This document shows, one piece after another, positions 7,677 through 17,895 of a DNA stretch of 64,000 bases (positions are counted from its first letter, which is position 1; each line of letters opens with the position of its first letter). Location of the stretch: assembly GCF_028369105.1 (NCBI RefSeq), contig NZ_JAQNDO010000001.1:7968501-8032500 (forward strand), read 5' to 3'. A program made the position numbers and the translations under genes. The notes below the pieces were generated by a model that worked only from the letters and a program-made list of their open reading frames with translations, was not told where the DNA came from and ran no database searches. This DNA is from Polyangium mundeleinium (lineage in GTDB: Bacteria; Myxococcota_A; Polyangia; Polyangiales; Polyangiaceae).

Positions 7677-10600
7677 TCAAGGCTGTACCGAGACCCCCAT
7701 CGCCTCGCGCAACGTGCTGTGCGCCTCGGAGACCGTGAATCCGAGCAGATCGGCGATCTTCGTCTCCGCGTCGAGCGCACCACGCGGCTCGGCGCGGAGG
7801 AGCGTCGCGACCACGTCGAGGCTGCCGCAGAGCAGGTAGCCCGCGCGCGTCGCGCATCGCTCCACGGCCGCGGCCCAGCGGGGTAGGTCCGGACGAACGT
7901 TTGCCGCGGCGAACGCGGAGACGGCTTCTTCCAGCGCCTTGCGTTGCGCGTCGTCGAGGTGCGCCTCGAAGAGCGGCTTGAACGCGAGCACCACGTCGCG
8001 GACCTTGGCGGGGATCGGCTCGTCCGGCAGGGCGATCGCGATGGCGCTGACGAAACACGCGCTGAGCTCTTCGAGCGAGGGATAGAAGAGCAGGAGCCGG
8101 TGATGGCCCACGTGGTACGTGAGGTGCCGGCCCACGAGGAACGCGAGTTCCGCGAGCGTGCGACCGCGCAGCGCGTGCTGGCCCGCGAGGACCGTGGCGT
8201 CGGTCGCGGGGATGGCCACGAGGCTCACGCCGGCGTCCTCGCGCACGTACACGTCGGGCGGCGTCACGCCGAGGAAATGGCTGCCCCAGGCGAACGAGCG
8301 CACGATCGAGATCGTGCTGCGCTGGAGGTCCTGCTTCTGCGACGCATCCAGCGCCGGGAGCCGCCCATCGCTTTCGAGTTGTTCGAGCCGCGCGGCGATC
8401 GCGGCGCCCGCGATCGCTTCGAGCACGCCTTCGGTGAGCGTGTCCCTCCGCTCGTCCCGCAGGAGATCCCAGCCCTCGGCGGGCATCGCGCTCAAGAAAC
8501 GCGGCACGCCGTTCGGCTTGTGCTCGTCGTAGAGGAATCGCTCGCGCGACTCGACGACGCCGAGGTGCGCGGTGACCACGGAGGCGGTGTACGCCACGTC
8601 CGGCTGGCGGAGCTTCTGCGCGACGTCGAAGATGTCGTGGTACGACTGCGCGCGCTGCGGATCGAGCTTCGCCGCGTCGCGCAGGTGCACGAGCGCGCGC
8701 TCGTGCCGGCCGATCGTGCGCGCCAGATCCGCGACGACGAGGTGACCGCCGAGATCCTCGGGGCGCTCGTCGACCGAGCGCTCGAAGTAAGCGAGCGCCA
8801 CGAGCGGATCCTCCAGGTGATCACGGAAGAGGAGACCGAGGCGCCGCCCGATCTCCCACGCCGCGCGGCGACGCGGCTCGCCTTGCGGGAGCCGATCGAG
8901 GCGGGCGAGCGCGCGGCGGTAGATCGCTTCGAGCTGGCTCCACTCCTGCCGCTCCGAGAGGATGCGCGCGAGGGTGTCGAGCGGTTCGAGCATGCTGGAG
9001 TCGCTGTCGATCGCGAGCTCCAGCATCTCGATCGCGAGCTCCTCGCGTTCGATCTCCTGGCAGTAGGTCGCGAGCTCCAGGTAGCTCGCGGCGCGGTCGC
9101 GCGGGACCGGCGTGAGCTCCGCGATGCGGCGGCGGATCTCGATCCCCTTGTCGATCTCGCTCGCGTGCTCGTAGAGGCGGCGCAGCTTGCCGAGGACCAG
9201 AAGATCCTCGGGGCGAATGTCGCGGGCGCGCTCGAACGAGGCGCGCGCGCGGCCCGGATCGGAGCCGATGCTTTCCCAGCGCTCGCCGAACTCCATGAGG
9301 TGCTCGAAGCGCTCGGTGTCGCTCGTGAAGGTCGCGAGCAGACGCTCCTCGGCAGCGTGGACGGCGCGGAAATCACGCTCCGTCACGTTGAGCACGATGA
9401 GGGCTTCGAGCGCGGGGCGGTACTCGGGGCGGAGCGTGAGCGCCTTGTCGAGGTTCGAGATCGCCTCCTTGCGTTTCTCCTGCCCCCACTTCGCGGTCGC
9501 GAGGCGAACGTAGAGCTCGGCGCGCTCCTCCGTATCGCCGGGCGCGAGGTGGCCGAGCGCCTTGCGATACTCGCCGAGCGCGCCCTCGTGATCCTTGGCG
9601 GCGAGCATCGCGTCGCCAGCGTCGCGATGGAACACCGCGGGCGACGTCTCCACCGCGGGCGACGTCTCGGGCGCAGGCGACGCGTTCGGCGCAGGCGGCG
9701 GCGAGGACGTACCCGGCGACGCGACCGTGGTCGCCGCGGGCTCGGGGATCTCCGGCACGACGGTGATGCGCGGCGCAGGCGCAGGCGAGACCTCTTCGGC
9801 CTGCGGGCTCGGCGTCGTCGCCGGCGCGACCGACGGAGGCACCGGCTCCTGGATGATGACGCGAGGGACCGACGCTTCGGGGCGCGTGAACGATCGATCC
9901 TCGGGCAACGTCGTCGCCACGTAGGCCGCAGAAGGCTCCCTCGCCTGCAGGATCGGCGCAGGCTCGGGCGCGATCTCCGGCGCGGGCTCGGGTGTGATCT
10001 CCGGCGAGATCTCAGGCGCAGGCTCGGGCGCTGGGGCCTCGGGCGCCGTCGAGCTCGGCAGGATGCGCGAGCGCAACGTCGTCACCGGACCGCGCTCACC
10101 GAACGCAGCGTCGTCGACCACGACGTCCACGCTCAGCGGCATGTTCTCCGTCGAGCCCTCCCGCAGCGGCGGCGGCTCGACGGCCTCCACGCGCACGGAA
10201 CGCGCGTGCGGCTTGCCGAGGGATCCGAGCAGCACCTCGGCTGCCTCCGATTCGAGCGTCACCTCTTCGAGCCGCTCGCCGCGCGCCAGCGCCTCCGCGT
10301 CGAGCGTCGAGGGCGCGTCTGCCAGCGCAGGCACGCCCGCGTCCTTCCAGATCGTCGAGCCGACGGGCACCGGGATCAACGCGAACGGCGTCCAGCCGCG
10401 CGCGTGCGCGAAACACGGCACCACGCCGACGAGTCCTTCCTTGATGCGCTCGTAGAGCATCCGCGCGAGCAGGCCCGTCTCCGCGTCCGCATCGTCGAAC
10501 GCGTTGATGAGCGCGCGCGTGAACGGCGACGGTCGATCCTCGACGCCGGGCGCCGAGGGCCGCGCAGCGATGAGCAGTTCGATCCCGCTGCGCTGCGGGT

Positions 10601-11030
10601 TCACAGCCTCTTTCGCGGCGGCGACGACGGTCGCGCTGCGGAACGGATCGGCGGGCGCCGGCGCGTGGCGGCACTCGAGCACGAAGAGCACGGGACCCGA
10701 CACGTGATCGTGAAAAACAGCGACCACGTCCGTGAGCGCGTCGCCAGTTTGCGGGTTCTCGGGATCGAGGCAGAGGAAGAACTCGCCGTCGACCGAGACC
10801 GCGACGGGGCTCGACACATAGAAGAGGAGCTCGTCCTCCGGCCCCGGCTTGCGCTGCTCGAAGAGCGTGTCGAGCTGCTCGGCGAGATCCACGTGGGGAT
10901 CGATGTCCACCACCTCGAACGCCGTGTCGTCCAAGGGGAGACGCGAGCGCAGGATGTCGCCGTCGAGCGCGCCCGGAGGGGCGCGCATGTCGGAGAGGAG
11001 GGAGGGCGTCGCGACGATCGCCAAGCGCAT
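7677..11030 (-). CDS. TPR protein with degenerate caspase-like N-terminal domain
   Basis: A 1117-residue protein. Residues 1 to about 235 look like a caspase/metacaspase (C14) p20 fold: a strand LLFYVSS (69-74), then FLCLDPEN, then LFVLECRHAP with Cys120, then a FT-rALI helix. The catalytic His-Gly expected after LFYVS is replaced by Ser-Pro, and the DxCHSG motif reads LECRHAP, so it is probably catalytically dead. A long Pro/Ala/Glu linker follows (about 290-460), then several TPR repeats (about 460-830) and a C-terminal alpha-helical region containing GRHLTYHVGHHR. A GGGAG sequence lies about 8 nt before ATG 11030. It lies 133 bp downstream of the kinase gene and probably belongs to the same FHA-kinase signalling cluster. 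Confidence 0.8.
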   Translation of the reverse strand: MRLAIVATPSLLSDMRAPPGALDGDILRSRLPLDDTAFEVVDIDPHVDLAEQLDTLFEQRKPGPEDELLFYVSSPVAVSVDGEFFLCLDPENPQTGDALTDVVAVFHDHVSGPVLFVLECRHAPAPADPFRSATVVAAAKEAVNPQRSGIELLIAARPSAPGVEDRPSPFTRALINAFDDADAETGLLARMLYERIKEGLVGVVPCFAHARGWTPFALIPVPVGSTIWKDAGVPALADAPSTLDAEALARGERLEEVTLESEAAEVLLGSLGKPHARSVRVEAVEPPPLREGSTENMPLSVDVVVDDAAFGERGPVTTLRSRILPSSTAPEAPAPEPAPEISPEITPEPAPEIAPEPAPILQAREPSAAYVATTLPEDRSFTRPEASVPRVIIQEPVPPSVAPATTPSPQAEEVSPAPAPRITVVPEIPEPAATTVASPGTSSPPPAPNASPAPETSPAVETSPAVFHRDAGDAMLAAKDHEGALGEYRKALGHLAPGDTEERAELYVRLATAKWGQEKRKEAISNLDKALTLRPEYRPALEALIVLNVTERDFRAVHAAEERLLATFTSDTERFEHLMEFGERWESIGSDPGRARASFERARDIRPEDLLVLGKLRRLYEHASEIDKGIEIRRRIAELTPVPRDRAASYLELATYCQEIEREELAIEMLELAIDSDSSMLEPLDTLARILSERQEWSQLEAIYRRALARLDRLPQGEPRRRAAWEIGRRLGLLFRDHLEDPLVALAYFERSVDERPEDLGGHLVVADLARTIGRHERALVHLRDAAKLDPQRAQSYHDIFDVAQKLRQPDVAYTASVVTAHLGVVESRERFLYDEHKPNGVPRFLSAMPAEGWDLLRDERRDTLTEGVLEAIAGAAIAARLEQLESDGRLPALDASQKQDLQRSTISIVRSFAWGSHFLGVTPPDVYVREDAGVSLVAIPATDATVLAGQHALRGRTLAELAFLVGRHLTYHVGHHRLLLFYPSLEELSACFVSAIAIALPDEPIPAKVRDVVLAFKPLFEAHLDDAQRKALEEAVSAFAAANVRPDLPRWAAAVERCATRAGYLLCGSLDVVATLLRAEPRGALDAETKIADLLGFTVSEAHSTLREAMGVSVQP

Positions 11031-11163
11031 CAGGCTGCTCCCGGGCCGCGGGCCTTCATCGAAGCAGGGAATCTACCAGGCCTCGGGGGCGGAGAGCGCA
11101 GCGAACGACAGGCCCCGGTGGTCCGCCGCTTCGTGTGTCCTGGGCCGCAAGGGCGCGGGAGGC

Positions 11164-12465
11164 TCACGGGACCTTCGCCCGCGCCGTGGGCAGACGCCCG
11201 ACCAGCTCGGCGCCGTTCGCCGGGCGCCGATCGTCCGGGCCGATGCACACGTCGGCGACCGCGCGCCACCGCGCGGCCTCGTCCATGGCGATCCCCCGCT
11301 CCCCGAGCCTGTGGAGCACGTCTTCGAGCACGCGGCCGTAGCCGTACACGTCGTCGCGCGGGTCGCTCGACCGGCCGGCGATGCGTTCTGGCGAGACGTA
11401 GCCGGCGCTGCCCCCTTCCCCGCGGGCGCCGAGCGGCCGCGCGATGCCGAAGTCGCCGAGCAAGGGTTCGCCGGTGTCCCGGAGGAGCACGTTCGCCGGC
11501 TTGACATCCGCGTGGACGAACCCCCCTGCGTGGAGCCGCGCAAGCGCCCGAGCGAGCGGGGGCGCCCAGCGCTCGATGGGGACGAGCGCCGCGAGATCGC
11601 CCCGGGCGAGCACGTCGCGCACCGAGCCCCGTGGGATCCACTCGAGCGCGAGCCATCCTTCCTCTGGATCCGCGTCGAGCACGCGGAGCACGCCGGGCCC
11701 GCGCATCCGATCGGCGAGCCGCGCTTCCCGTTCGAGGTGCTCTCGATCGCGACCACGCCGATGGTAGACCTTGAACGCGAGGCGCCGGCCGAGCAGCTCG
11801 TCCTCGGCCTCGTAGACGGTCCCGGCGCCGCCACGCGCGACCTCGCGCAAGAGCCGGAACGGCGCGCGCGCCCCAGCGTCCGTCACCACCGTGGCCTCGT
11901 CGAGCCGCCGCGCGGGTCCGGGTGCTGCGCCGAGCGCCGCGCGCCATCGCTTGTGCCGCTCCCGCGCGCCCGGCGTGTCGATGTTCCGCGCGAGCACCCG
12001 CTCGATCGTCCCGAGCGCGCGCGGGAGCTGGCCGAGCGAGGCGTGCAGATCCGCCGCGAGCAAGAGCGCCGGTGTGCTCGACGCGTTTGCCAGCGCTTCG
12101 AGCGCGCCCTTCTCGTCTCCGCGCGCCGCGAGGATGTCCGCGCACGCGAGCCGCACGGCCTCCGGCACCGCGTAATCCTCTGCGGCTTCGAGCACACGTG
12201 CGGCGGCTTCGGCCTCGCGCACCGTCCCGCGCGCCTTACGCAGGAGCAGGATCGCTTGTTCTTCGCTCGGGCCATCCGGCGCGCCCACACGCGCGAGCTG
12301 CGCGAGCTCGGCAGAGGCTTCGTCTACGTCGGCGCGCGCAGGCTCGCGGCGCGGCTCTGCACGCGTCGACGTCGCACGCTCGTCCACGCCGCGCGGGGCC
12401 TCCTCGCTCGCGGCCTCGTCGCTCTCGCCGAAGAGCCGTCCCCTGATCTTCCGCCACAAACTCAC
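11164..12465 (-). CDS. Ser/Thr protein kinase with N-terminal helical repeats
   Basis: A 433-residue Hanks-type kinase with the catalytic domain at the C-terminus (about 203-430). Visible motifs: Gly loop RGGAGTVYEAED, ATP lysine Lys232, catalytic loop HADVKPANVLL (Asp320, Lys322), DFG at 338-340 and a PE motif SPERI. All key catalytic residues are present; Arg of HRD is Ala, making it a non-RD kinase. Residues 50-180 are Ala/Leu-rich helical repeats, probably TPR-like. There is no transmembrane segment. The GTG start overlaps the stop of the upstream FHA gene (GTGA, 4 bp), indicating translational coupling; a longer ATG start upstream would lie deep within the FHA gene. Partners are probably the FHA and TPR neighbours. 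Confidence 0.9.
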   Translation of the reverse strand: MSLWRKIRGRLFGESDEAASEEAPRGVDERATSTRAEPRREPARADVDEASAELAQLARVGAPDGPSEEQAILLLRKARGTVREAEAAARVLEAAEDYAVPEAVRLACADILAARGDEKGALEALANASSTPALLLAADLHASLGQLPRALGTIERVLARNIDTPGARERHKRWRAALGAAPGPARRLDEATVVTDAGARAPFRLLREVARGGAGTVYEAEDELLGRRLAFKVYHRRGRDREHLEREARLADRMRGPGVLRVLDADPEEGWLALEWIPRGSVRDVLARGDLAALVPIERWAPPLARALARLHAGGFVHADVKPANVLLRDTGEPLLGDFGIARPLGARGEGGSAGYVSPERIAGRSSDPRDDVYGYGRVLEDVLHRLGERGIAMDEAARWRAVADVCIGPDDRRPANGAELVGRLPTARAKVP

Positions 12466-13685
12466 GCGCCGCTCCCGCTCCCTTCGCGGCTCCCCGTGGC
12501 CACGCGCAGCACCACGGGCCCGCCGCGGCTCGCGCGGATCTCGTCGCCGACGCAAAGCTCCACCTCGGCGGCGAGTTCGAACTCTCCAAGGATCGGCCGC
12601 GGCGCCCCGCTCGGCGTCCGCAGCACCACGAACCCGCTGTCGCCGTGCACCACCCGATCGACGTGCAGCGCGCCCACCACGAGCGGGCCGAGCGGCGCGA
12701 GGAAACGTGTCCCCGCGATCGTCACGACCACGCCGTCCGGCACGAGCTCCCGCTCGGGAGACGCCGTCGGCCGCTCGATGCCGCACGGCACCTCGCCGCC
12801 GAGCTCCAGACGAATCCCCTCGCCCACCGGGATCGCGCCCTGGATCCGCGCGCCCGCGAGCATCGTCCCGTTTCGCGTGTCGAGATCCTCCACGAAGATC
12901 TCGCTCCCCTCGCAGTGGATACGCAGGTGCGTGCGGCTCACGGCCCGCGCGCCCACGAGGATCGTCGCTTCCCCGCGGCCGATCGTCACGTCCTCACCGA
13001 GCGCTGCGTGGAAGCGCTTCCCGCCGATCTCCAGATCGACGAGCGGCCCGGTCGCGAGGCGCGCTCGGATCGCGCGGGCGGCGTCGGCCACGACGTCGTC
13101 GTCTCGCTCGGCGAGCGCGACCCGCGCGACGTCCAGCGCGGCGCGGCGCTCGGCGGTCCGGTCGAGATCGGCCACGCGCCTGCGCACGTCCGTCACCTCG
13201 CGGACCTTACGCGACTCGGCGTGCGAGGCCTTGAGGCGCTCTTCGAGCTTCTCGATCGCGCCCATCTCCGTGAGCACTCGGATCTCCGCCTCGGCGTCGC
13301 CGAGCTCCGCGTAGATCTCGGCCGCGCGTTCGAGCTGCCCTGCGCCTTCGAGCTCGCGGGCGACGCGCGCGAGCTCGCTCTTCAGCGAGACCCCGCCGCG
13401 GACGCGGATCACGTCGAGCGTGAGCAGCGCCTTGCGACCGAGCGCGCGTTTCTGGATCTCCTCGCTCTTCGCGGTGCGCGCGGCGACGTCGCAGAACGCG
13501 ATTCTTTGCTCGGCCGAGCCTTCGGCGTCGGCACGGAGCAAGAGCACGCGCGCCGCCTCGTCCGGCATCTCGGCCTCGACGTACAGCGTGGCCGCGGAAG
13601 CAAGATCACCGGCGAGCTCCCGGGCGCGCGCGTCTTTTGCTCGTCGGCCCTCGCCCCAGCGCAGGAAGCGATCGAAGAGACCCAC
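12462..13685 (-). CDS. FHA domain protein
   Basis: A 407-residue cytoplasmic protein. Residues 1-210 are helical with TPR-like repeats (ARELAGDLASAATLYVEAEM). Residues about 218-300 form an FHA phosphothreonine-binding domain with the canonical GR (236-237), SxxH (250-253) and NGT (272-274) residues. Residues 310-407 resemble a second, degenerate FHA-like beta domain (LGPLVVGALHVDRVVHGDSGFVVLR is the core, shortened here in description). The start is GTG 13685 (MGLFDRFLRW), with TACCAT 8 nt upstream and no ribosome site. It is the first gene of the cluster, overlapping the kinase gene by 4 bp, so the kinase and its phosphopeptide reader are made together. Confidence 0.88.
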   Translation of the reverse strand: MGLFDRFLRWGEGRRAKDARARELAGDLASAATLYVEAEMPDEAARVLLLRADAEGSAEQRIAFCDVAARTAKSEEIQKRALGRKALLTLDVIRVRGGVSLKSELARVARELEGAGQLERAAEIYAELGDAEAEIRVLTEMGAIEKLEERLKASHAESRKVREVTDVRRRVADLDRTAERRAALDVARVALAERDDDVVADAARAIRARLATGPLVDLEIGGKRFHAALGEDVTIGRGEATILVGARAVSRTHLRIHCEGSEIFVEDLDTRNGTMLAGARIQGAIPVGEGIRLELGGEVPCGIERPTASPERELVPDGVVVTIAGTRFLAPLGPLVVGALHVDRVVHGDSGFVVLRTPSGAPRPILGEFELAAEVELCVGDEIRASRGGPVVLRVATGSREGSGSGA

Positions 13686-13693
13686 TGCGCGGC

Positions 13694-13699
13694 ATGGTA
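13694..13699 (-). promoter_or_regulatory. -10 element next to the FHA gene start codon
   Basis: TACCAT on the minus strand lies 8 nt before GTG 13685. No -35 is obvious. It supports both the chosen GTG start and a leaderless message for the FHA-kinase unit. Confidence 0.4.
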
Positions 13700-13793
13700 G
13701 CGCGGCTCCGAAGGCTTGCGCGAGGGCTCTCGCGAGGCCCGCCGTGCCCGGCTGTTGACTCTCCCTTTCCCTCCGCGGACCATCGGAGGCTCG

Positions 13794-15506
<1,713 letters not shown>

Positions 15507-15508
15507 CG

Positions 15509-16627
15509 ATGAGCGCGGAGACGCCGGGGCGCGAGCCCCTTCGTTACACGATCCAGCAGCTCCTCAAGGTCATGGTCGACAAGGGGGCGAGCGACATGCA
15601 CATCACGCGGAACTCGCCTCCGCTCCTGCGCATCGACGGCTCGGTCGTCCCGCTCAAGCTCCCGCCGCTGAACGACGAAGACACGAAGGAGCTCTGCTAC
15701 TCGGTCCTCAGCGAGGATCAGAAGCTCGTCTTCGAGAAGAAGAACGAGCTCGACCTCTCGTTCGGCCTGTCGAGCATCTCCCGCTTCCGCGCGAACATCT
15801 TCATGCAGCGCGGCGCCGTCGCGGGCGCGTTCCGCCAGATCCCCTTCAAGATCCTGAGCTTCGACGATCTTGGCTTGCCGCCCGTGGCCTCCGAGATCGC
15901 CAACAAGCCACGCGGCCTCGTGCTGGTCACGGGACCGACCGGCTCCGGCAAGAGCACCACGCTCGCGAGCATCATCGACAAGGTGAACTCGGAGCAGCGC
16001 CTGCACATCATCACGGTCGAGGACCCGATCGAGTACATCCACAACCACAAGCTCTCGGTCGTGAACCAGCGCGAGGTCGGGGCCGACACGGCGTCGTTCA
16101 AGGACGCGCTCAAGTACATCCTCCGCCAGGATCCGGACGTCGTGCTCGTCGGCGAGATGCGTGATCTCGAGACCATCGAGGCCGCGCTGACGATCGCCGA
16201 GACGGGCCACCTCGTCTTCGCCACGCTGCACACGAACAGCGCGGTCTCCTCGATCAACCGCATCATCGACGTCTTCCCCGCGCATCAGCAGTCGCAGGTC
16301 CGCGCGCAGCTCAGCTTCACGCTCGCGGCCGTCATGACGCAGCAGCTCGTCCCCAAGATCGGCGGAGGCCGCACGCTCGCGCTCGAGGTCATGGTGCCGA
16401 ACGCGGCCATCCGGAACCTCATCCGCGAGGACAAGCTCCACCAGATCTACTCGCAGATGCAGGTCGGCCAGGCAGGCAGCGGCATGCAGACGATGAACCA
16501 GTGCCTTCACGGGCTCTACCAGCGCCGTCTGATCTCGCTCGAAGACGCGCTCGCCCACGCCGGTGACATGGAGGAGCTGCGCGCCATGATCGAAGGGCGC
16601 GCCGTCCGCCGTGGCCCCGCGACCTGA
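15509..16627 (+). CDS. pilT: twitching motility retraction ATPase PilT
   Basis: PilT drives pilus depolymerisation and retraction. The 372-residue length is typical. Walker A GPTGSGKS is at 142-149, with ILRQDPDVVLVGEMRD (Walker B), the AETGHLVFATLHTNSA His box and the AIRNLIREDKLHQIYS helix characteristic of PilT. It starts 2 bp after the pilB stop and is certainly in the same operon. No other pil genes lie beside the pair here, so the core pilus cluster is elsewhere or outside the window. Confidence 0.96.
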   Translation: MSAETPGREPLRYTIQQLLKVMVDKGASDMHITRNSPPLLRIDGSVVPLKLPPLNDEDTKELCYSVLSEDQKLVFEKKNELDLSFGLSSISRFRANIFMQRGAVAGAFRQIPFKILSFDDLGLPPVASEIANKPRGLVLVTGPTGSGKSTTLASIIDKVNSEQRLHIITVEDPIEYIHNHKLSVVNQREVGADTASFKDALKYILRQDPDVVLVGEMRDLETIEAALTIAETGHLVFATLHTNSAVSSINRIIDVFPAHQQSQVRAQLSFTLAAVMTQQLVPKIGGGRTLALEVMVPNAAIRNLIREDKLHQIYSQMQVGQAGSGMQTMNQCLHGLYQRRLISLEDALAHAGDMEELRAMIEGRAVRRGPAT

Positions 16628-16644
16628 CGAGCCCGACGGATCCA

Positions 16645-16660
16645 GCCTCGCGCGCGAGGC
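16645..16660. terminator. 16-bp palindrome after pilT
   Basis: GCCTCGCG/CGCGAGGC is a perfect palindrome 18 bp after the pilT stop. It may terminate pilBT transcription, but there is no T-tract and it could equally be a protein site. Confidence 0.35.
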
Positions 16661-16695
16661 GCCGAATCTCTCCCGTAAGAAACAAAGCAGGAATT

Positions 16696-16724
16696 TTGAC
16701 ACCCCACCGCCCGTTCAGTAGGGT
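16696..16724 (+). promoter_or_regulatory. lexA promoter with embedded GTTCAG half-site
   Basis: TTGACA (16696-16701), 17 bp, TAGGGT (16719-16724) is the best sigma-70-type promoter in the window. GTTCAG at 16713-16718 abuts the -10 element and matches the conserved half of the LexA box I recall for Myxococcus xanthus, so LexA could block its own promoter. The left half matches poorly. The -10 ends 10 nt before ATG 16735, leaving almost no leader. Confidence 0.7.
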
Positions 16725-16734
16725 AGGCGCCGCG

Positions 16735-17397
16735 ATGCAAGGGCTCACCGAGCGCCAACAGCAGGTTCTGCATTACATCCGCCAATCCATCAACGAGCGG
16801 GGGTACCCGCCCACGCTGCGGGAGATCGGCGCGCACATGGGGATTCGCTCCACGAACGGGGTGAACGACCATCTGCGCGCGCTCGAGCGGAAGGGGTACT
16901 TGACGCGGGAGGACATGAAGAGCCGCGCCTTGCGGCCGAAGGACATGTCCGCCGCGAACGTTCGGGCAGACGAGCCGCTCGCGATGTCCGAGGCGCCCGA
17001 GGACGACATGCTCGAGGTCCCGGTCGTCGGCCGGATCGCCGCGGGCCTGCCGCTCCTCGCCGAGGAGCACGTCATCGACACGGTCCGCATCGATCGGATG
17101 CTCGTCCGTGGTGGCCGCGAGATCTTCGGCTTGAAGGTCACGGGCGACTCGATGATCGAGGCCGGCATCCTGAACGGCGACTACATCTTCGTGCGTCGCC
17201 AGCCCACGGCGCAGCGCGGTGAGATCGTGGTGGCGCTCATCGGGGACGAGGCGACGGTCAAGTACTACTTCCCCGAGAAGGACTACGTCCGGTTCCAGCC
17301 GGCGAACGCGAAGATGGCCCCCATCCTCGTGCGGGCCTCGGACTTCAAGCCGACGATGCTGCTCGGCGTCGTGGTCTCCGTCTTCCGCCGACTTTGA
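16735..17397 (+). CDS. lexA: SOS repressor LexA
   Basis: LexA represses DNA-damage genes and cleaves itself when stimulated by RecA filaments. The 220-residue protein has an N-terminal winged helix (LTERQQQVLHYIRQSINERG; PPTLREIGAHMGI) and a C-terminal S24 peptidase domain. The cleavage bond is Ala103-Gly104, the nucleophile Ser139 in GDSMIEAG and the general base Lys176 in ATVKYYF. All are intact. ATG 16735 is preferred over a GTG/ATG further upstream because homology starts there and because the -10 element precedes it by 10 nt. It is monocistronic here. Confidence 0.97.
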   Translation: MQGLTERQQQVLHYIRQSINERGYPPTLREIGAHMGIRSTNGVNDHLRALERKGYLTREDMKSRALRPKDMSAANVRADEPLAMSEAPEDDMLEVPVVGRIAAGLPLLAEEHVIDTVRIDRMLVRGGREIFGLKVTGDSMIEAGILNGDYIFVRRQPTAQRGEIVVALIGDEATVKYYFPEKDYVRFQPANAKMAPILVRASDFKPTMLLGVVVSVFRRL

Positions 17398-17425
17398 CCG
17401 CGTCCCGCGCGCTCGCACACTGGCA

Positions 17426-17455
17426 TTGACGCGCGGCGCGCACGCTTGGTAGCGT
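17426..17455 (+). promoter_or_regulatory. promoter of the DUF4398-OmpA envelope operon
   Basis: TTGACG (17426-17431), 18 bp, TAGCGT (17450-17455). The -10 lies 11 nt before an in-frame ATG at 17467 and 131 nt before the preferred ATG at 17587. Confidence 0.6.
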
Positions 17456-17586
17456 CCGGGGCACGGATGGGAGCGACGGATCGGTTCCGTCGTCGCTCCA
17501 GAAAGAACGCGATCGTGAAGGCGCACGTGCGGCGGTTCCGAATCGGGGTTTGGGGCGGAGGGCGCCAAGAGGCGACCCGGAGCCCC

Positions 17587-17895
17587 ATGCGTGGAGCGTG
17601 GGTGCTGGCAGCGATGGGGGTTTTCTCCCTCGTCGGCGCGACCGGCTGTGGTGGCTCGATCTACGCGATCACCTCGAGCAGCGCTTCCTCGAAGCTCGAG
17701 ACGGCGGAGGCGCTCGGCGCCGAGCGCTACGCGCCCTACGAGTTCTGGACCGCGAAGGAGCACCTTCACAAGGCCATGGAAGAGGCTTCGACGGCCGACT
17801 ACGGCGACGCGATCAAGTTCGCGAACACGGCCGAAGAGTACGCCGAGAAGGCCATCGTTCTCGCGAAGCAGGCGCACGAGGGATCGGGCCGATGA
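17587..17895 (+). CDS. DUF4398 lipoprotein
   Basis: A 102-residue envelope protein. MRGAWVLAAMGVFSLVGATGCGG is a signal peptide with a lipobox-like VGATGC. The mature part is helical and matches the DUF4398 pattern (LETAEALGAERYAPYEFWTAKEHL, described here as two helices with repeated Ala/Glu/Lys). ATG 17587 gives a normal signal peptide. An in-frame ATG at 17467, close behind the promoter, would add a 40-residue Arg-rich extension and cannot be excluded. The stop overlaps the start of the OmpA-family gene (ATGA), so the two are coupled. DUF4398 proteins commonly accompany OmpA-like peptidoglycan-binding proteins. Confidence 0.8.
   Translation: MRGAWVLAAMGVFSLVGATGCGGSIYAITSSSASSKLETAEALGAERYAPYEFWTAKEHLHKAMEEASTADYGDAIKFANTAEEYAEKAIVLAKQAHEGSGR

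Noticed and set aside
7944-11504. 1186-codon open frame opposite the TPR protein and kinase genes
   Set aside because: Composition (Arg, Glu, Ala runs) is typical of antisense frames at this GC content, while the opposite strand has recognisable TPR and kinase domains.
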